Below are positions 17,818 through 27,798 of a stretch of 64,000 nt of DNA, one piece after another. Numbering within the stretch: position 1 is the stretch's first letter; each line of letters opens with the position of its first letter. The stretch is from Treponema sp. (GTDB lineage: Bacteria > Spirochaetota > Spirochaetia > Treponematales > Treponemataceae), in the NCBI GenBank assembly GCA_024690865.1, contig JAILON010000089.1, positions 1-64,000 of the forward strand. The letters run 5' to 3'. The notes under the pieces are model-generated. The model was not told the DNA's origin. It worked only from the letters and a program-made list of their open reading frames with translations, and made no database searches. The translations under genes were made by a program, and so were the position numbers.

Positions 17818-18108
17818 CTATTTCTTTTCCTGAACCCGGTCCTTCTCTTTCTTGACCTTCTGGTCCAGTACGTCCATCATCTTGTTCAGCGCGGCGGCAA
17901 AGTCGTAGTCATCGCTCGTCACGTGGGCGTTGGCCCCCCAGCGGAAGTTCACCGTCGTGTCGAAGTAGTATTTCTTGTCCTCCTTCACGCGGAGAATCAG
18001 GTCCACTATCAGGCTGTCGGCATAGTCGATCCTCTTGAGCTTCTGGTTGATCAGCTCCGACTGATCCTTCTCCAACGTGAACCCCTGCGCTGATATTGAT
18101 TTTGTCAT
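17818..18108 (-). CDS. hpf: Ribosome hibernation promoting factor (HPF/RaiA family)
   Basis: Size and ISAQGFTLEKDQSELINQKLKRID...RVKEDKKYYFDTTVN...DDYDFAAALNKMMDVLDQKV pattern. Confidence 0.8.
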   Translation of the reverse strand: MTKSISAQGFTLEKDQSELINQKLKRIDYADSLIVDLILRVKEDKKYYFDTTVNFRWGANAHVTSDDYDFAAALNKMMDVLDQKVKKEKDRVQEKK

Positions 18109-18247
18109 AGGCTATTTTCTCCTTCTTATAGTACGTTTTGGCGGGCAGCGCGGAAAACTTCCAGCGGAAAGCCTTGCTTCACCTGCCCTATCTTCAGTAT
18201 ACAACCATATAGGCAAAAAAGCAAAGTATTTTTACTGCGCCAATCCG

Positions 18248-18339
18248 GTCCGCGTCGTCGGGCTTCGTTAGTCCGCGTCGTCGGGCTTCGTTAGTCCGCG
18301 TCGTCGGGCCTCGTTAGTCCGCGTCGTCGGGCCAGGGCG
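18248..18339. repeat. 23-bp tandem repeat (GTCCGCGTCGTCGGGCTTCGTTA), 4 copies, overlapping the stop of the GGDEF-EAL gene
   Basis: Unit starts at 18248, 18271, 18294, 18317. Confidence 0.85.
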
Positions 18340-20059
18340 ATCCCTGTCCGGCAGGCTGCTCCCTTGCCGGACCGCCGATTGCGAGCGGTTCGCTTCCAAT
18401 CCGGTCCAGCTGGGAGAGGTCCCCGGCAAGTACGGCATCGCAGCGTTCCTTCCGCATCGGCCTGCCCCTAAAGAAGCCCTGCAGGATGCGGCAGTTCATC
18501 TGCCGGAGGACCGCAACCTGCTCTTCCCGTTCTACACCTTCCGCAATGGTTTCCAGTCCCAGTTTGTTGCCCAGCGAGATGATGGATTCCGCAATGTTGG
18601 ATTCCAGGCTGGGCTGGTCGGTCAGGTTGGATATGAAGGCCTTGTCCACCTTCAGCGTATCTATCGGAAGGTACTGCAGGTAGCGGAACGACGAGTAGCC
18701 CGTCCCAAAGTCGTCCAGCGAGACAAGCACCCCCAGTTCCCGTATTTTGCGCAGGAGCGGCACTATGCGGTTCACGTCGTGGATGAAGATTCCTTCCGTT
18801 ATTTCCACTTCCAGCGTCCCCCTCTGCACCGCAAAGCTCCGTATGGCTTCCTCAAGGTCTGGAATGAATCCGATGGAAAGCAGCTGGCTGGGCGACACGT
18901 TCACCGACATAACGCCCTGGAAGCCGTATTTTTCCCGCCATTCCCGCAGCGTCGCGCAGGCCCTTTTGAGGACCCAGCTGCCCAGCTCGCAGATGACGTG
19001 GGTTTCCTCGGCAATGGGAATGAACTCTTCGGGGCTTATCATGCCGAGCGTGGGATCGTTCCACCGCAGCAGCGCCTCGAAACCCCGCAGCGTATTGTCC
19101 TGCAGGTTGAACTGGGGCTGGTAATACTGCTCGAAGCTGCCGTTCGCGGAGGTGATGATGAGCTTCTGCTGGAGCAGCGAGCGGTGCAGGAAATCGTCGT
19201 ACATCTTCTGTTCAAAGAAGACCATGTTGTTCTTGCCGTTTCTCTTGGCCCGCTTTACGGCCAGGTCCGCGAACTTGAGCAGGTCGGTCGAGTTGGAGCT
19301 GTCGTCCGGGCAGACTGCTATTCCGGCGGAAATCCTGATTCCGATGTTCTGGAAGCTGTCGAATATCACGTCGCTGACCGTGGCCAGCCTGTCCTTTGAC
19401 GGCAGCTTCGTGAACAGTACCAGGAATTCGTCGTCGCCATAGCGGAACGCAAGGCAGTCTTCCCCTGCGAAGCGGTCTATAAGGTGTGCGCTGCGGCGGA
19501 GGATGCTGTCCCCGGCGATGTGTCCCGAGCTGTCGTTTATGCTCTTCATGTTGTCTATATCTATGAGGACTATCCCGACCATCTGGCCGTCTATGACGGC
19601 CGTGTCGATGATGCCGTCGAAGGTCCTGTTGAAGAAACTCCGGTCCGGCAGTCCGGTCAGGGGATCCAGGCTGGGCTTGCTGCTCTCCTGCATTTCGGCG
19701 GGCCGTATCTTTTCCTCCCGGAGCAGGGTCATGACGTAGCCGCCGCCTTCGATGGCCCCCGTTTCTATCTTGAACCTGCTGTTGAGGACTTTGGAATCCA
19801 GTTCCATCTCAAAGGAAGGCTGGCCTCCCCCGGCTTCCATCGCCCTGCCGAACAGGGCGGGGAAGGCCTTGAGCTCCTGCCGGAAGAGGTCCGACTTGTT
19901 CCCGTCTACCGTCAGGCTCCTCATCATGTCCGTGTAGGCGGCATTCTCGCGCAGGACCTTTATCCTGCATACAGATCCCTTGTCATCGAATTCCGGGAAC
20001 ACGACCAAGGCGGGCTGAGGAAGCGTGTCAAAAACGTCCTTATAATCGAGCGGCTTATC
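18314..20059 (-). CDS. GGDEF-EAL protein (c-di-GMP turnover)
   Basis: FRYGDDEFLVLF; GFEALLRW, SLDDFGTGYSSF; likely start MDKPLDYKDVF. Confidence 0.85.
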   Translation of the reverse strand, partial: DKPLDYKDVFDTLPQPALVVFPEFDDKGSVCRIKVLRENAAYTDMMRSLTVDGNKSDLFRQELKAFPALFGRAMEAGGGQPSFEMELDSKVLNSRFKIETGAIEGGGYVMTLLREEKIRPAEMQESSKPSLDPLTGLPDRSFFNRTFDGIIDTAVIDGQMVGIVLIDIDNMKSINDSSGHIAGDSILRRSAHLIDRFAGEDCLAFRYGDDEFLVLFTKLPSKDRLATVSDVIFDSFQNIGIRISAGIAVCPDDSSNSTDLLKFADLAVKRAKRNGKNNMVFFEQKMYDDFLHRSLLQQKLIITSANGSFEQYYQPQFNLQDNTLRGFEALLRWNDPTLGMISPEEFIPIAEETHVICELGSWVLKRACATLREWREKYGFQGVMSVNVSPSQLLSIGFIPDLEEAIRSFAVQRGTLEVEITEGIFIHDVNRIVPLLRKIRELGVLVSLDDFGTGYSSFRYLQYLPIDTLKVDKAFISNLTDQPSLESNIAESIISLGNKLGLETIAEGVEREEQVAVLRQMNCRILQGFFRGRPMRKERCDAVLAGDLSQLDRIGSEPLAIGGPAREQPAGQGSPWPDDAD

Positions 20060-20147
20060 CATAAAACTTTCTATAATAATGCTTTTCGTATGATACGAAT
20101 ATTGATATTTTACCACCCTTTCCGCCTGCGGTCAACGAAAGTTTCCG

Positions 20148-20242
20148 CGGCCTGTTGCGGCTTGTTGCGGCTTGTTGCGGCGGCCCGTTGTGGCAGCCTG
20201 TGGCGGCTTGTTGTTGTGGCTTGTTGCGGCGGCCCGGCCTTT
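20148..20242. repeat. Low-complexity 10-bp-type repeat (CTTGTTGCGG)
   Basis: Repeated CTTGTTGCGG and variants in the divergent intergenic region. Confidence 0.7.
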
Positions 20243-20250
20243 CCGCTACA

Positions 20251-20673
20251 ATGGTATCTATGGAAAGATATGTTCATCGGGTGAATTATTACGAAACGGA
20301 CAAGATGGGAATAACCCACCATTCCAACTATATACGCTTCATGGAGGAGGCGAGGGTCTTTTTCTTGGACCAGATTGGATGGGGATATGCCAAGATGGAG
20401 GAGGATGGAATTGCTTCCCCCGTCCTTGCCGTGACCTGCGACTACAGGCATTCCACGACTTTTTCCGATGTAATCGAGGTTGAGGTTTCGGTCCTCAAGC
20501 TGTCCGCCGTCAAACTCCAGATAGGCTATACGATGAGCTGCAGGGGGCAGGTCGTCTGCAAGGGGACAAGCACCCATTGCTTCCTTGACAGGGAAGGGAG
20601 GCCGCTCGTCCTGCAGAAGGCCCTGCCTGACTTCTATTCCGCCCTCGCTGCCTTGATTCCGCCGTCGGCTTGA
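20251..20673 (+). CDS. Acyl-CoA thioesterase (YbgC/4HBT hotdog family)
   Basis: HRVNYYETDKMGITHHSNYIRFMEEAR. Confidence 0.85.
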   Translation: MVSMERYVHRVNYYETDKMGITHHSNYIRFMEEARVFFLDQIGWGYAKMEEDGIASPVLAVTCDYRHSTTFSDVIEVEVSVLKLSAVKLQIGYTMSCRGQVVCKGTSTHCFLDREGRPLVLQKALPDFYSALAALIPPSA

Positions 20674-21425
20674 CACTTGAGCCCCTTTCAGTAAATAATG
20701 GCCCGCAAATGTACAGGCATGAATACAAATATATTGCCCCTGAGCAGGTCCTCGCAATGCTTGAACGGAGGGCCCGGTCCGTCTTGACCTTGGATCCCCA
20801 TGCGTCGCGGAAGGGCTTTTACCATATCAGGAGCCTGTACTTCGACGACATGTACAATTCGTGCTACCGGGAGAACGAGGACGGAACCCAGCCCCGCGAG
20901 AAATTCCGCGTGAGGGTGTACGACTGCGATGCTTCCGTTATACAGCTGGAGCTTAAGCGGAAAGAAGGCGGCAAGACCTTGAAGCGTTCCTGCCCGCTCA
21001 GCCTGGACCGCTGCCGGACCCTGATGGAAGGGGGCATCCCGGACCTGCGCCCCGAAGATCCGCCCCTGTACAGGCGTTTCTGGGCCGCCATGCATTCCGT
21101 CGCCCTGCGGCCGGCCGTGCTGGTGGCATACGACAGAGTTCCCTATGTCTGGATGCAGTGCGGACGGGTGGTCCCCTCCTGCAACGTCCGGGTCACCTTC
21201 GACAGGAAGATCCGCAGTTCCTCTGATTTTTCACGTTTTCTGGAACCTTCCTTTGCCGCCCGTCCCATCCTTGGGCTGGGGGGCAGCCTTATGGAAGTAA
21301 AGTTCGATTCCTTCCTTCCTGATTTCATATATGAGCTGCTCCAGTGCGGTTCGCTGGGGGAGACTACGTTTTCAAAATACTACCTCTGCCGCAAGTTGAA
21401 TACGGGCGGGCAGAGGATTGCATGA
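20670..21425 (+). CDS. VTC-domain (polyphosphate polymerase-type) protein
   Basis: MYRHEYKYIAPEQ...YHIRSLYFDDMYNSCYRE...REKFRVRVYD...LELKRKEG. Confidence 0.82.
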   Translation: MTLEPLSVNNGPQMYRHEYKYIAPEQVLAMLERRARSVLTLDPHASRKGFYHIRSLYFDDMYNSCYRENEDGTQPREKFRVRVYDCDASVIQLELKRKEGGKTLKRSCPLSLDRCRTLMEGGIPDLRPEDPPLYRRFWAAMHSVALRPAVLVAYDRVPYVWMQCGRVVPSCNVRVTFDRKIRSSSDFSRFLEPSFAARPILGLGGSLMEVKFDSFLPDFIYELLQCGSLGETTFSKYYLCRKLNTGGQRIA

Positions 21426-22113
21426 GGTTGCACGTATGAGCACGTTCAAGGACATATTCAAAAAGTCATTCCTACAGGGCTTCTCCCGCTACGACAGCAG
21501 CCCGGAGAACATCATCATCGCCTTTGCCGTCGCCACGGTCTTTGCCCTCTACATCTTTTTTGCCTACAGGCTGTTGACCCGCAAGACCTTCTATTCCAAG
21601 AGCTTCAACATAGCCCTTGTGGCCCTTGCACTGATAACGACATCCGTCATCCTTGCCATCCAGTCGAACATCGTGATTTCGCTCGGCATGGTCGGTGCGC
21701 TTTCTATAGTCCGTTTCAGGACGGCCATAAAGGAACCGATGGACCTCGTGTTCCTCTTCTGGTCCATTGCGACGGGCATAATCTGCGGTGCCGGATTTGC
21801 GGAGATAGCCGCCGTGCTTGCCTTCGTCCTGACCCTGGCGCTGTTTTTCCTGGACCGCCTGCCCGTGGGACGCGCCCCGAAGATTCTGCTGGTTTCCGCG
21901 ACGGGCTATGATGCGGAAGGGGCCGTGCTGGAGCTGGTAAAGAAGCACTGCCGCTACTACGCGGTCAAGTCCCGCACCCTTTCCGGCGGGCAGATGGACC
22001 TGGTTCTGGAAGTTAGGACCGAAAGCGAGGGGCAGCTTGCCAAAGAGGTCGCCGCCCTGCAGGAGGTGATTTCCTCCAGTTTGCTTTCCCATGACGGCGA
22101 GGTGACATATTGA
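21418..22113 (+). CDS. DUF4956-type membrane protein
   Basis: SIVRFRTAIKEPMDLVFLFWSIATGIICGAG; paired with VTC gene. Confidence 0.8.
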   Translation: MHEVARMSTFKDIFKKSFLQGFSRYDSSPENIIIAFAVATVFALYIFFAYRLLTRKTFYSKSFNIALVALALITTSVILAIQSNIVISLGMVGALSIVRFRTAIKEPMDLVFLFWSIATGIICGAGFAEIAAVLAFVLTLALFFLDRLPVGRAPKILLVSATGYDAEGAVLELVKKHCRYYAVKSRTLSGGQMDLVLEVRTESEGQLAKEVAALQEVISSSLLSHDGEVTY

Positions 22114-22230
22114 AAGACGGCTGCCTTGATGGCCGCCGTCTTGATGAAAAAAAGCTTGTGCCTGCCGACTTTTCCGTGTAGAATAAAAGCAGTGGGATTA
22201 CACTAATCTTTTTCTCTAGGCAGGCACATT

Positions 22231-24240
22231 TTGAATAGATCGTTCTGCATTGCGAAATCCGCTCCTGTGGCTTTTCTGTTACCTGCGGCATTGCTTATGG
22301 CCGTGTCATCCATCTTCGTTTCCTGCGGAAAGAAGAGCCAGCCTGTCCAGAATGAGGACGTCAAGCCCCGGAGCTACACCTACCGGACTACCGGTTCCTC
22401 TCCATCTTCCTGGAGTCCCACGGACTGCCAGACCACGAGCGACAGCTTCCCCATTACCTACACCGCCGATGCCCTGTTCGAGTTCAACCTGAATGAGACG
22501 AGGGACGGCTATGTCATTGAACCGGGAATGGCGACGGAGATGCCGGAGGACGTGACCCGTTCCTACGCGGGCCGCTATGGAGTTCCCGAAGATGCCACGG
22601 AAGGCTATGCCTGGAAGGTCCACCTGCGCGACGACCTGTGTTGGGACAACGGCGAGAAAATCGACGCGTCCAGCTTTGAGTATTCGGCCCAGCAGTTCCT
22701 GAACCCCAAGATGAAGAACTTCCGTGCCAGCACCTTTTATGAGGATTCCCTTCCTCTTGCCGGAGGAGAGGAGTACTACCAGGGAACCGGCGCATGGGAA
22801 GATGTCGGGTTCATCAAGGACGGGGACCTTGAGTTTACCCTGGTGCTCACGACGTCGCTGTCCCCCTTCATGTTCCTGTACAACAGCACCTCCTTCAACC
22901 TCATGCGGAAGGACCTGTACGAGGCGAACAAGAAGGAATCGGGCGACATCATCAAGAGCAGCTACGGAACCAGCGTGGAGACGTCCGCCTCCTACGGCCC
23001 CTATAAGATTTCCCAATTCCAGGCCGACAAGTCCATGACCTTCGTCCGCAACGAAAACTGGCGGGGCTACCGCGATTCCAAGTATGAAGGCCAGTACCAG
23101 ACGACGAGCATCTACATGCAGTACATCGTGGAGCATCAGACCGTCATTTCCCTTTTCCTCCAGGGCGAGCTGGACGACACGTCCCTGGATGCCAAGGATT
23201 TGGAGAAGTACGGGTCCAGCGAATACCGGCTCATAACTCCGCTTCCCTATACCTGGAAGTTCAGCTTCAACATGGACCGGGATTCGCTCATGAAGGAAAA
23301 TACCGACGGAGAGAACCACCTTGCCATTTCCAACATCAATTTCAGGAAGGGAGTTTCCCTTGCGCTGGACAGGCAGAAGTACTGCGATACCGTGACGATT
23401 GGAAGCACTCCCGGCTATGGGCTCATCAGCAATTCCTACGTCAGCAATCCCGACACGAACGAACTGTACCGCAACACCGCCGAGGCCAGGGCCGCCATGG
23501 TGGATTTCTATGGGGCGGACACATACGAGGACATCACCGGCTACGACATAGACGCAGCCCGCGACTGCTTCAAGAAGGCGTACGAGGAGCTCCGCACCGG
23601 AGGGGACGTGCGGCCCGGCGACCGCTTCTACATAGACTTCCATACCTTCAGCAACGACGACGTGTACATGCGGACGGTCGCATACATACAGGATGCGGTG
23701 GATTCCGCCGCCAAGGGAACGCCCTTTGAAGGCCGCGTGACGGTACGTCAGGTTACCGACCAGGACTACTACGACAACATGCGCAACGGGAACGTTGACC
23801 TTGCCATGACGGCTTGGGGCGGTGCGTCCTTTGACCCCTACGGAGTCCTGTGGTGCTACTGCACGAGCGATGCGTTGAACGAGTACGGCTTTGACCCCGT
23901 TGCCGAGGTGCATACCATCGAACTGAATGGCAACAGGGTGACCAAAAGCATGAACGCCTGGTACAAGGCCCTCTGTTCCGGGGAATATTCTTCCGCTCCC
24001 TATGCGGTGCGCAACAAGATCCTTGCGTCCTGCGAGGAGAAGCTCCTGTCCTACTACAATATGATTCCCCTCCGCTACCATAATTCCAATTCGATGATTT
24101 CGCAGCGCGTGGTGAACGGGGCCAACTTCTACATAAACGATCTGGTCAAGCGCGGCGGCATCCAGTACATGACCTACACCATGGACGACGACGAGTGGGC
24201 CGCCTACTGCGAGGAGAACAATAGGCAGCTGCGCTACTAG
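22231..24240 (+). CDS. Oligopeptide ABC transporter substrate-binding lipoprotein (OppA-like)
   Basis: Lipobox SSIFVSCG; SBP_bac_5-style sequence. Confidence 0.88.
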   Translation: MNRSFCIAKSAPVAFLLPAALLMAVSSIFVSCGKKSQPVQNEDVKPRSYTYRTTGSSPSSWSPTDCQTTSDSFPITYTADALFEFNLNETRDGYVIEPGMATEMPEDVTRSYAGRYGVPEDATEGYAWKVHLRDDLCWDNGEKIDASSFEYSAQQFLNPKMKNFRASTFYEDSLPLAGGEEYYQGTGAWEDVGFIKDGDLEFTLVLTTSLSPFMFLYNSTSFNLMRKDLYEANKKESGDIIKSSYGTSVETSASYGPYKISQFQADKSMTFVRNENWRGYRDSKYEGQYQTTSIYMQYIVEHQTVISLFLQGELDDTSLDAKDLEKYGSSEYRLITPLPYTWKFSFNMDRDSLMKENTDGENHLAISNINFRKGVSLALDRQKYCDTVTIGSTPGYGLISNSYVSNPDTNELYRNTAEARAAMVDFYGADTYEDITGYDIDAARDCFKKAYEELRTGGDVRPGDRFYIDFHTFSNDDVYMRTVAYIQDAVDSAAKGTPFEGRVTVRQVTDQDYYDNMRNGNVDLAMTAWGGASFDPYGVLWCYCTSDALNEYGFDPVAEVHTIELNGNRVTKSMNAWYKALCSGEYSSAPYAVRNKILASCEEKLLSYYNMIPLRYHNSNSMISQRVVNGANFYINDLVKRGGIQYMTYTMDDDEWAAYCEENNRQLRY

Positions 24241-24491
24241 GGCCGGCCTGCCGGCTGCGGTCCTGTTTGCCGGCTGTGGCCCGGTCTGCGGCCTGCTGCT
24301 TGATTTGCTGGCTACGGCCCGGTCTGCGGATTGCCGCATGTAATTCTTGATAAAGATTTGTTTTACTTCTATCTTTGGGTGAGGCAGTTTCAAGAAGTCC
24401 CTGCGACGTCGTCGCAACGGGCGTTTGAAGCTGGACCAAATTCATTTTCGTATCGATTCGTATCGATTGTAAACCTATAAGGAGGTGCAAT

Positions 24492-24803
24492 ATGGCATTG
24501 GAACTCAACGAGTCAAACTTTACCCATGAGGTTCTGGAAAGCGACGTCCCGGTCCTGGTGGACTTCTGGGCGCCCTGGTGCGGACCGTGCAAGATGATGG
24601 GGCCGGTGCTGGAGGAGGTCGCTGCCGAAGTCTCCGGCAAGGCGAAAGTCGGCAAGGTCAATGTGGACGACAGTCCCGACCTTGCACAAAAGTACGGCAT
24701 CATGAGCATTCCGAATTTCATCGTGTTCAAGGGCGGGCAGAGCGCCGGACAGCAGGTGGGCGCGGTTCCCAAGGATGCCATCCTGAAGCTGCTTGGTGTG
24801 TGA
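24492..24803 (+). CDS. trxA: Thioredoxin
   Basis: VDFWAPWCGPCKMMGP. Confidence 0.97.
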   Translation: MALELNESNFTHEVLESDVPVLVDFWAPWCGPCKMMGPVLEEVAAEVSGKAKVGKVNVDDSPDLAQKYGIMSIPNFIVFKGGQSAGQQVGAVPKDAILKLLGV

Positions 24804-24806
24804 CCC

Positions 24807-25517
24807 ATGCGCGATTCACAGCCGGATGTCCCCTGCCGGGACATCTGCTACCGCTGCCTCCGTCCGCTTTCCTCCTGCTACTGCAAGTACATCAAGCCCT
24901 TTGACAGCGGCGTGAAGTTCGTCCTCCTCATGCATCCCAAGGAGGCAAAACGGCAGCGGACGGGCACGGGCCGCCTGGCCAGCCTGACGCTGGAGGGAAG
25001 CGAGATCCTGGTGGGCGTTGACTTTTCCAGCAATGCCCGCCTCAATGCCCTGCTTTCAGACCCCGGCTACTATCCCGTCCTCCTCTATCCGGGCCCGGAT
25101 GCCTGGACCGCCGGCAAGGAGGGCTTCAAAGAAAGCCTGGGCGGCAGAAAGCTGCTGGTCATCATCATCGATTCCACCTGGGCCTGTTCCAAGAAGATGA
25201 TAAAGCTTTCCAAGAACGTCCTCTCCCTGCCCAAATTTTCTTTTTCCGGCAGCTACCGGAGCATCTATACCTTCAAGCGGGAACCCAAGGAATACTGCGT
25301 TTCCAGCATAGAGTCCTGCTACTATCTGATAAAGGAACTGCAGGCCGCGTCCGTCGTTTCCGCCTCCGTTGACCCGGAGCCCCTGATGGACGTCTTTAAG
25401 GAACTGGTGAAGTTCCAGCTGGAAAAGGAGAACGAGCGGATTTCTTCCGGCGTTCCGGGAAGCCACGCCTACGACTGGAAGTACACCACGCTGAAGCAGG
25501 TCCCCGAATCCCTCTAG
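24807..25517 (+). CDS. DTW-domain protein (tRNA-uridine aminocarboxypropyltransferase-like)
   Basis: CYRCLRPLSSCYC Cys motif and IIIDSTWACSKKM. Confidence 0.8.
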   Translation: MRDSQPDVPCRDICYRCLRPLSSCYCKYIKPFDSGVKFVLLMHPKEAKRQRTGTGRLASLTLEGSEILVGVDFSSNARLNALLSDPGYYPVLLYPGPDAWTAGKEGFKESLGGRKLLVIIIDSTWACSKKMIKLSKNVLSLPKFSFSGSYRSIYTFKREPKEYCVSSIESCYYLIKELQAASVVSASVDPEPLMDVFKELVKFQLEKENERISSGVPGSHAYDWKYTTLKQVPESL

Positions 25518-25754
25518 CCGGGCCTCCCTCGCCCCGAATCCCTCTAGCGGTCCCCCCTTGCGGGGCCGCCGCCCCCACCCCAGACTCCCCTTCTTTATAA
25601 GAGCTTTCTTACTTTTCTCTTAGTAGGGTTTAATGAAGCCCGACCTGCCATGCAGTATAGTGTGTATTGTAAGGTTGAGATGCGGCAAGTACAAGGGTGC
25701 TGACGAACGCCCAGCCTTCATGAACGAGACAACTACTTAAGGAGTTTCATATAT

Positions 25755-25787
25755 ATGGTGTTACCGCCAAAAAAGGGAGTTTTTTAG
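25755..25787 (+). other. Very short RBS-preceded ORF (MVLPPKKGVF) in a stand-alone structured transcript candidate
   Basis: TAAGGAG about 10 nt before ATG; followed by two hairpins, last one a strong terminator. Confidence 0.35.
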
Positions 25788-25817
25788 ACGACTGCTGAAC
25801 GCCTTGAAAACAGTCGT

Positions 25818-25862
25818 GGCATGAAGCCGGCATTGGAGACGCTGGCTTCATGCCTTTTTTTT
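25818..25862 (+). terminator. Strong rho-independent terminator
   Basis: GGCATGAAGCC...GGCTTCATGCC-T8. Confidence 0.92.
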
Positions 25863-25978
25863 CGTGCGGCGGCTTGGAATACCCGGGCGGCTTCAGAGCC
25901 CCTCTGGTGTGAACGGCCCGGTGCGCGGGTGCGGGGGGACAGCCGCCACCCCGTTGCCCCGCCGCCCTTTCGTGCCCG

Positions 25979-27238
25979 TCAGTCGCCTCCCCACTGGCTG
26001 TCCAGCCAGGCAAGCCGGGCACGCAGGTATTCCGTCATGTAGTCTATTTCCGACTGGTAGGTCTTCCTGTTCCGCCAGCCCCTGGGATTGGGCCACTGCC
26101 GGTGGCCGAACGACTTCCACACCCTGTCGTTCAATATGGCCGCATCCGTCAGACCGTCTGCCCAGCCCTGTATGAGGTCGATTGACCTTTCCAGCTCTTC
26201 CCGCTTCTCCTTCCAGCGACCTTTCAGGGCATCGGTGAAGATGTCGTCTTGGAGGAGATGGTCGTACCAGAAGGCCTGGTCCGTTATGTAGCCGTCCGCA
26301 TCGCTGCATCCCGACGCGTCGGTGTTGCCGGAGGACAGGTCGAAGTCCCAGACTGGCCCCATGTAGAATTTGCCCGTGGGACCGTCGTAGTGGATGAAGC
26401 AGGACCCCTGGAAGCGGGAATCGTGGTTCTTTGTGAACTCGTTCACGAGGTACCAGTCCACCAGCGAGTCCAGGTCAAAGTAGTGGGTCCAGTCTCCGGG
26501 GCTGCCTTTTTCTCCGTACAGGTACTCCTCCCGGTCGTTTACCAGGTCTTCGATTTCAAGGAACTCATCCCAGCTGTATTCCATGCCGTCGGCCTCGACG
26601 ATGTTGAATATGACCCCCTGATTGCTCGTAAAGCTGTACCGTGTGTTCCTGTGCTCGTCAATCTTCAGGAGTATGCTGCCCTGGGCCGGGTCTATGTCCA
26701 CCCGGCCGGGAGCTATCTCTATCTTCTCCTGGATTCCGTACAGCCCTATGTATTTCCCGTTGAGGACCATGTTGACGAATCTCTGCCGGGGAGTCCAGGC
26801 GAATCGGTTCCAGACTTCATGGGCCAGGTGGAAGGCGTATTCGTCGCGCAGGAAACTCTTGTCGGTTGCACTGGCCTTCAGGACCCAGCGCCTGGCGCTT
26901 CCCATTCCCAAGAGGCCCGCCTCTTCGTCCAGCTTGAGCAGGTATGGCTTCTTGCTGGTGTCTATGGTCCTCCAGGTGGAATTTCCCCGGCCTTTTATCT
27001 TGCATCCGCCTTCCCAGTGGCTGTCCCCGTCGTCCAGCGTATAGACCGCGTCCAGAAAGTTTTCCGTCGAGCTGACCTGCCTGCCGTAGGTATGCACGTT
27101 CAGGATGGGGAGGTCCAGATTCCGGTAGTCCTCTTCCCGGACGCCGGAATAGAAGCCTGCGAAGGCAAAAAAGGCCGAGCTGGCCAGGACGAGCGCAAGC
27201 ATGGCAATGCTGGCGGGACTGTGGCGGCGTATCCTCAT
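25979..27238 (-). CDS. CotH-kinase family protein
   Basis: KIKGRGNSTWRTIDTSKKPYLLKLD...GKYIGLYGIQEKIE; likely start MRIRRHSP. Confidence 0.82.
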   Translation of the reverse strand: MRIRRHSPASIAMLALVLASSAFFAFAGFYSGVREEDYRNLDLPILNVHTYGRQVSSTENFLDAVYTLDDGDSHWEGGCKIKGRGNSTWRTIDTSKKPYLLKLDEEAGLLGMGSARRWVLKASATDKSFLRDEYAFHLAHEVWNRFAWTPRQRFVNMVLNGKYIGLYGIQEKIEIAPGRVDIDPAQGSILLKIDEHRNTRYSFTSNQGVIFNIVEADGMEYSWDEFLEIEDLVNDREEYLYGEKGSPGDWTHYFDLDSLVDWYLVNEFTKNHDSRFQGSCFIHYDGPTGKFYMGPVWDFDLSSGNTDASGCSDADGYITDQAFWYDHLLQDDIFTDALKGRWKEKREELERSIDLIQGWADGLTDAAILNDRVWKSFGHRQWPNPRGWRNRKTYQSEIDYMTEYLRARLAWLDSQWGGD

Positions 27239-27798
27239 TCGGACTCGTATTCCCCGGTCGTCATAAGCTGGCAGTGCAGCGGGGAAAGCCCCTGCAGGAC
27301 AAGTTCCGTCGCCGCCTCCTTTTCTTTCGTAAAGCCGGAGCAGGCGTCCGTCAGGTAGACCAGCCTGCTTCCCAAGTCTATGAGGTCCAGGGCGGTGAAC
27401 AGCACGCAACATTCGGCCACGACCCCGGTCAGGACGACCCTTCCTGACTGTTGGGCAGCCTCCCTGAGGGCGGGAATCTTCATGGACGAATACACGCTCT
27501 TTGCATAGACCTTGTATTTTTGTGCCAAGGGCTTTATGTCGTCCACCAGTTCGTTCATCCAGACGTTTTCGTTTATGTCGGCATAGTGGACGTTGTAGTC
27601 CTTCCAGGTGCCGTGCGGGTCCGTGGGGGGGAGGAACACCGTGATGGCCGTCCGTACGTCCTTCCGGCAGGCTTCCGCCTTTTCACACAGGCCGGCAATC
27701 CTCCTGGCGACCCCCTCCGTGTCCAAACAGGCCCAGGGCTGGCCCGCCGTGTAGACATTCTGCATGTCGGTGATGAGAATCAGATCCCCGTCCTTCAT
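27235..27798 (-). CDS. Cysteine hydrolase (isochorismatase-like)
   Basis: LILITDMQNVY...VVLTGVVAECCVLFTALD. Confidence 0.85.
   Translation of the reverse strand: MKDGDLILITDMQNVYTAGQPWACLDTEGVARRIAGLCEKAEACRKDVRTAITVFLPPTDPHGTWKDYNVHYADINENVWMNELVDDIKPLAQKYKVYAKSVYSSMKIPALREAAQQSGRVVLTGVVAECCVLFTALDLIDLGSRLVYLTDACSGFTKEKEAATELVLQGLSPLHCQLMTTGEYESE

Noticed and set aside
24241-24345. GCCGGCTGCGGTCC-type degenerate repeats after OppA-like gene
   Set aside because: Low-complexity intergenic decay; no consistent period
22306-24417. 703-aa minus-strand ORF opposite the OppA-like gene
   Set aside because: Antisense shadow of a well-supported lipoprotein gene
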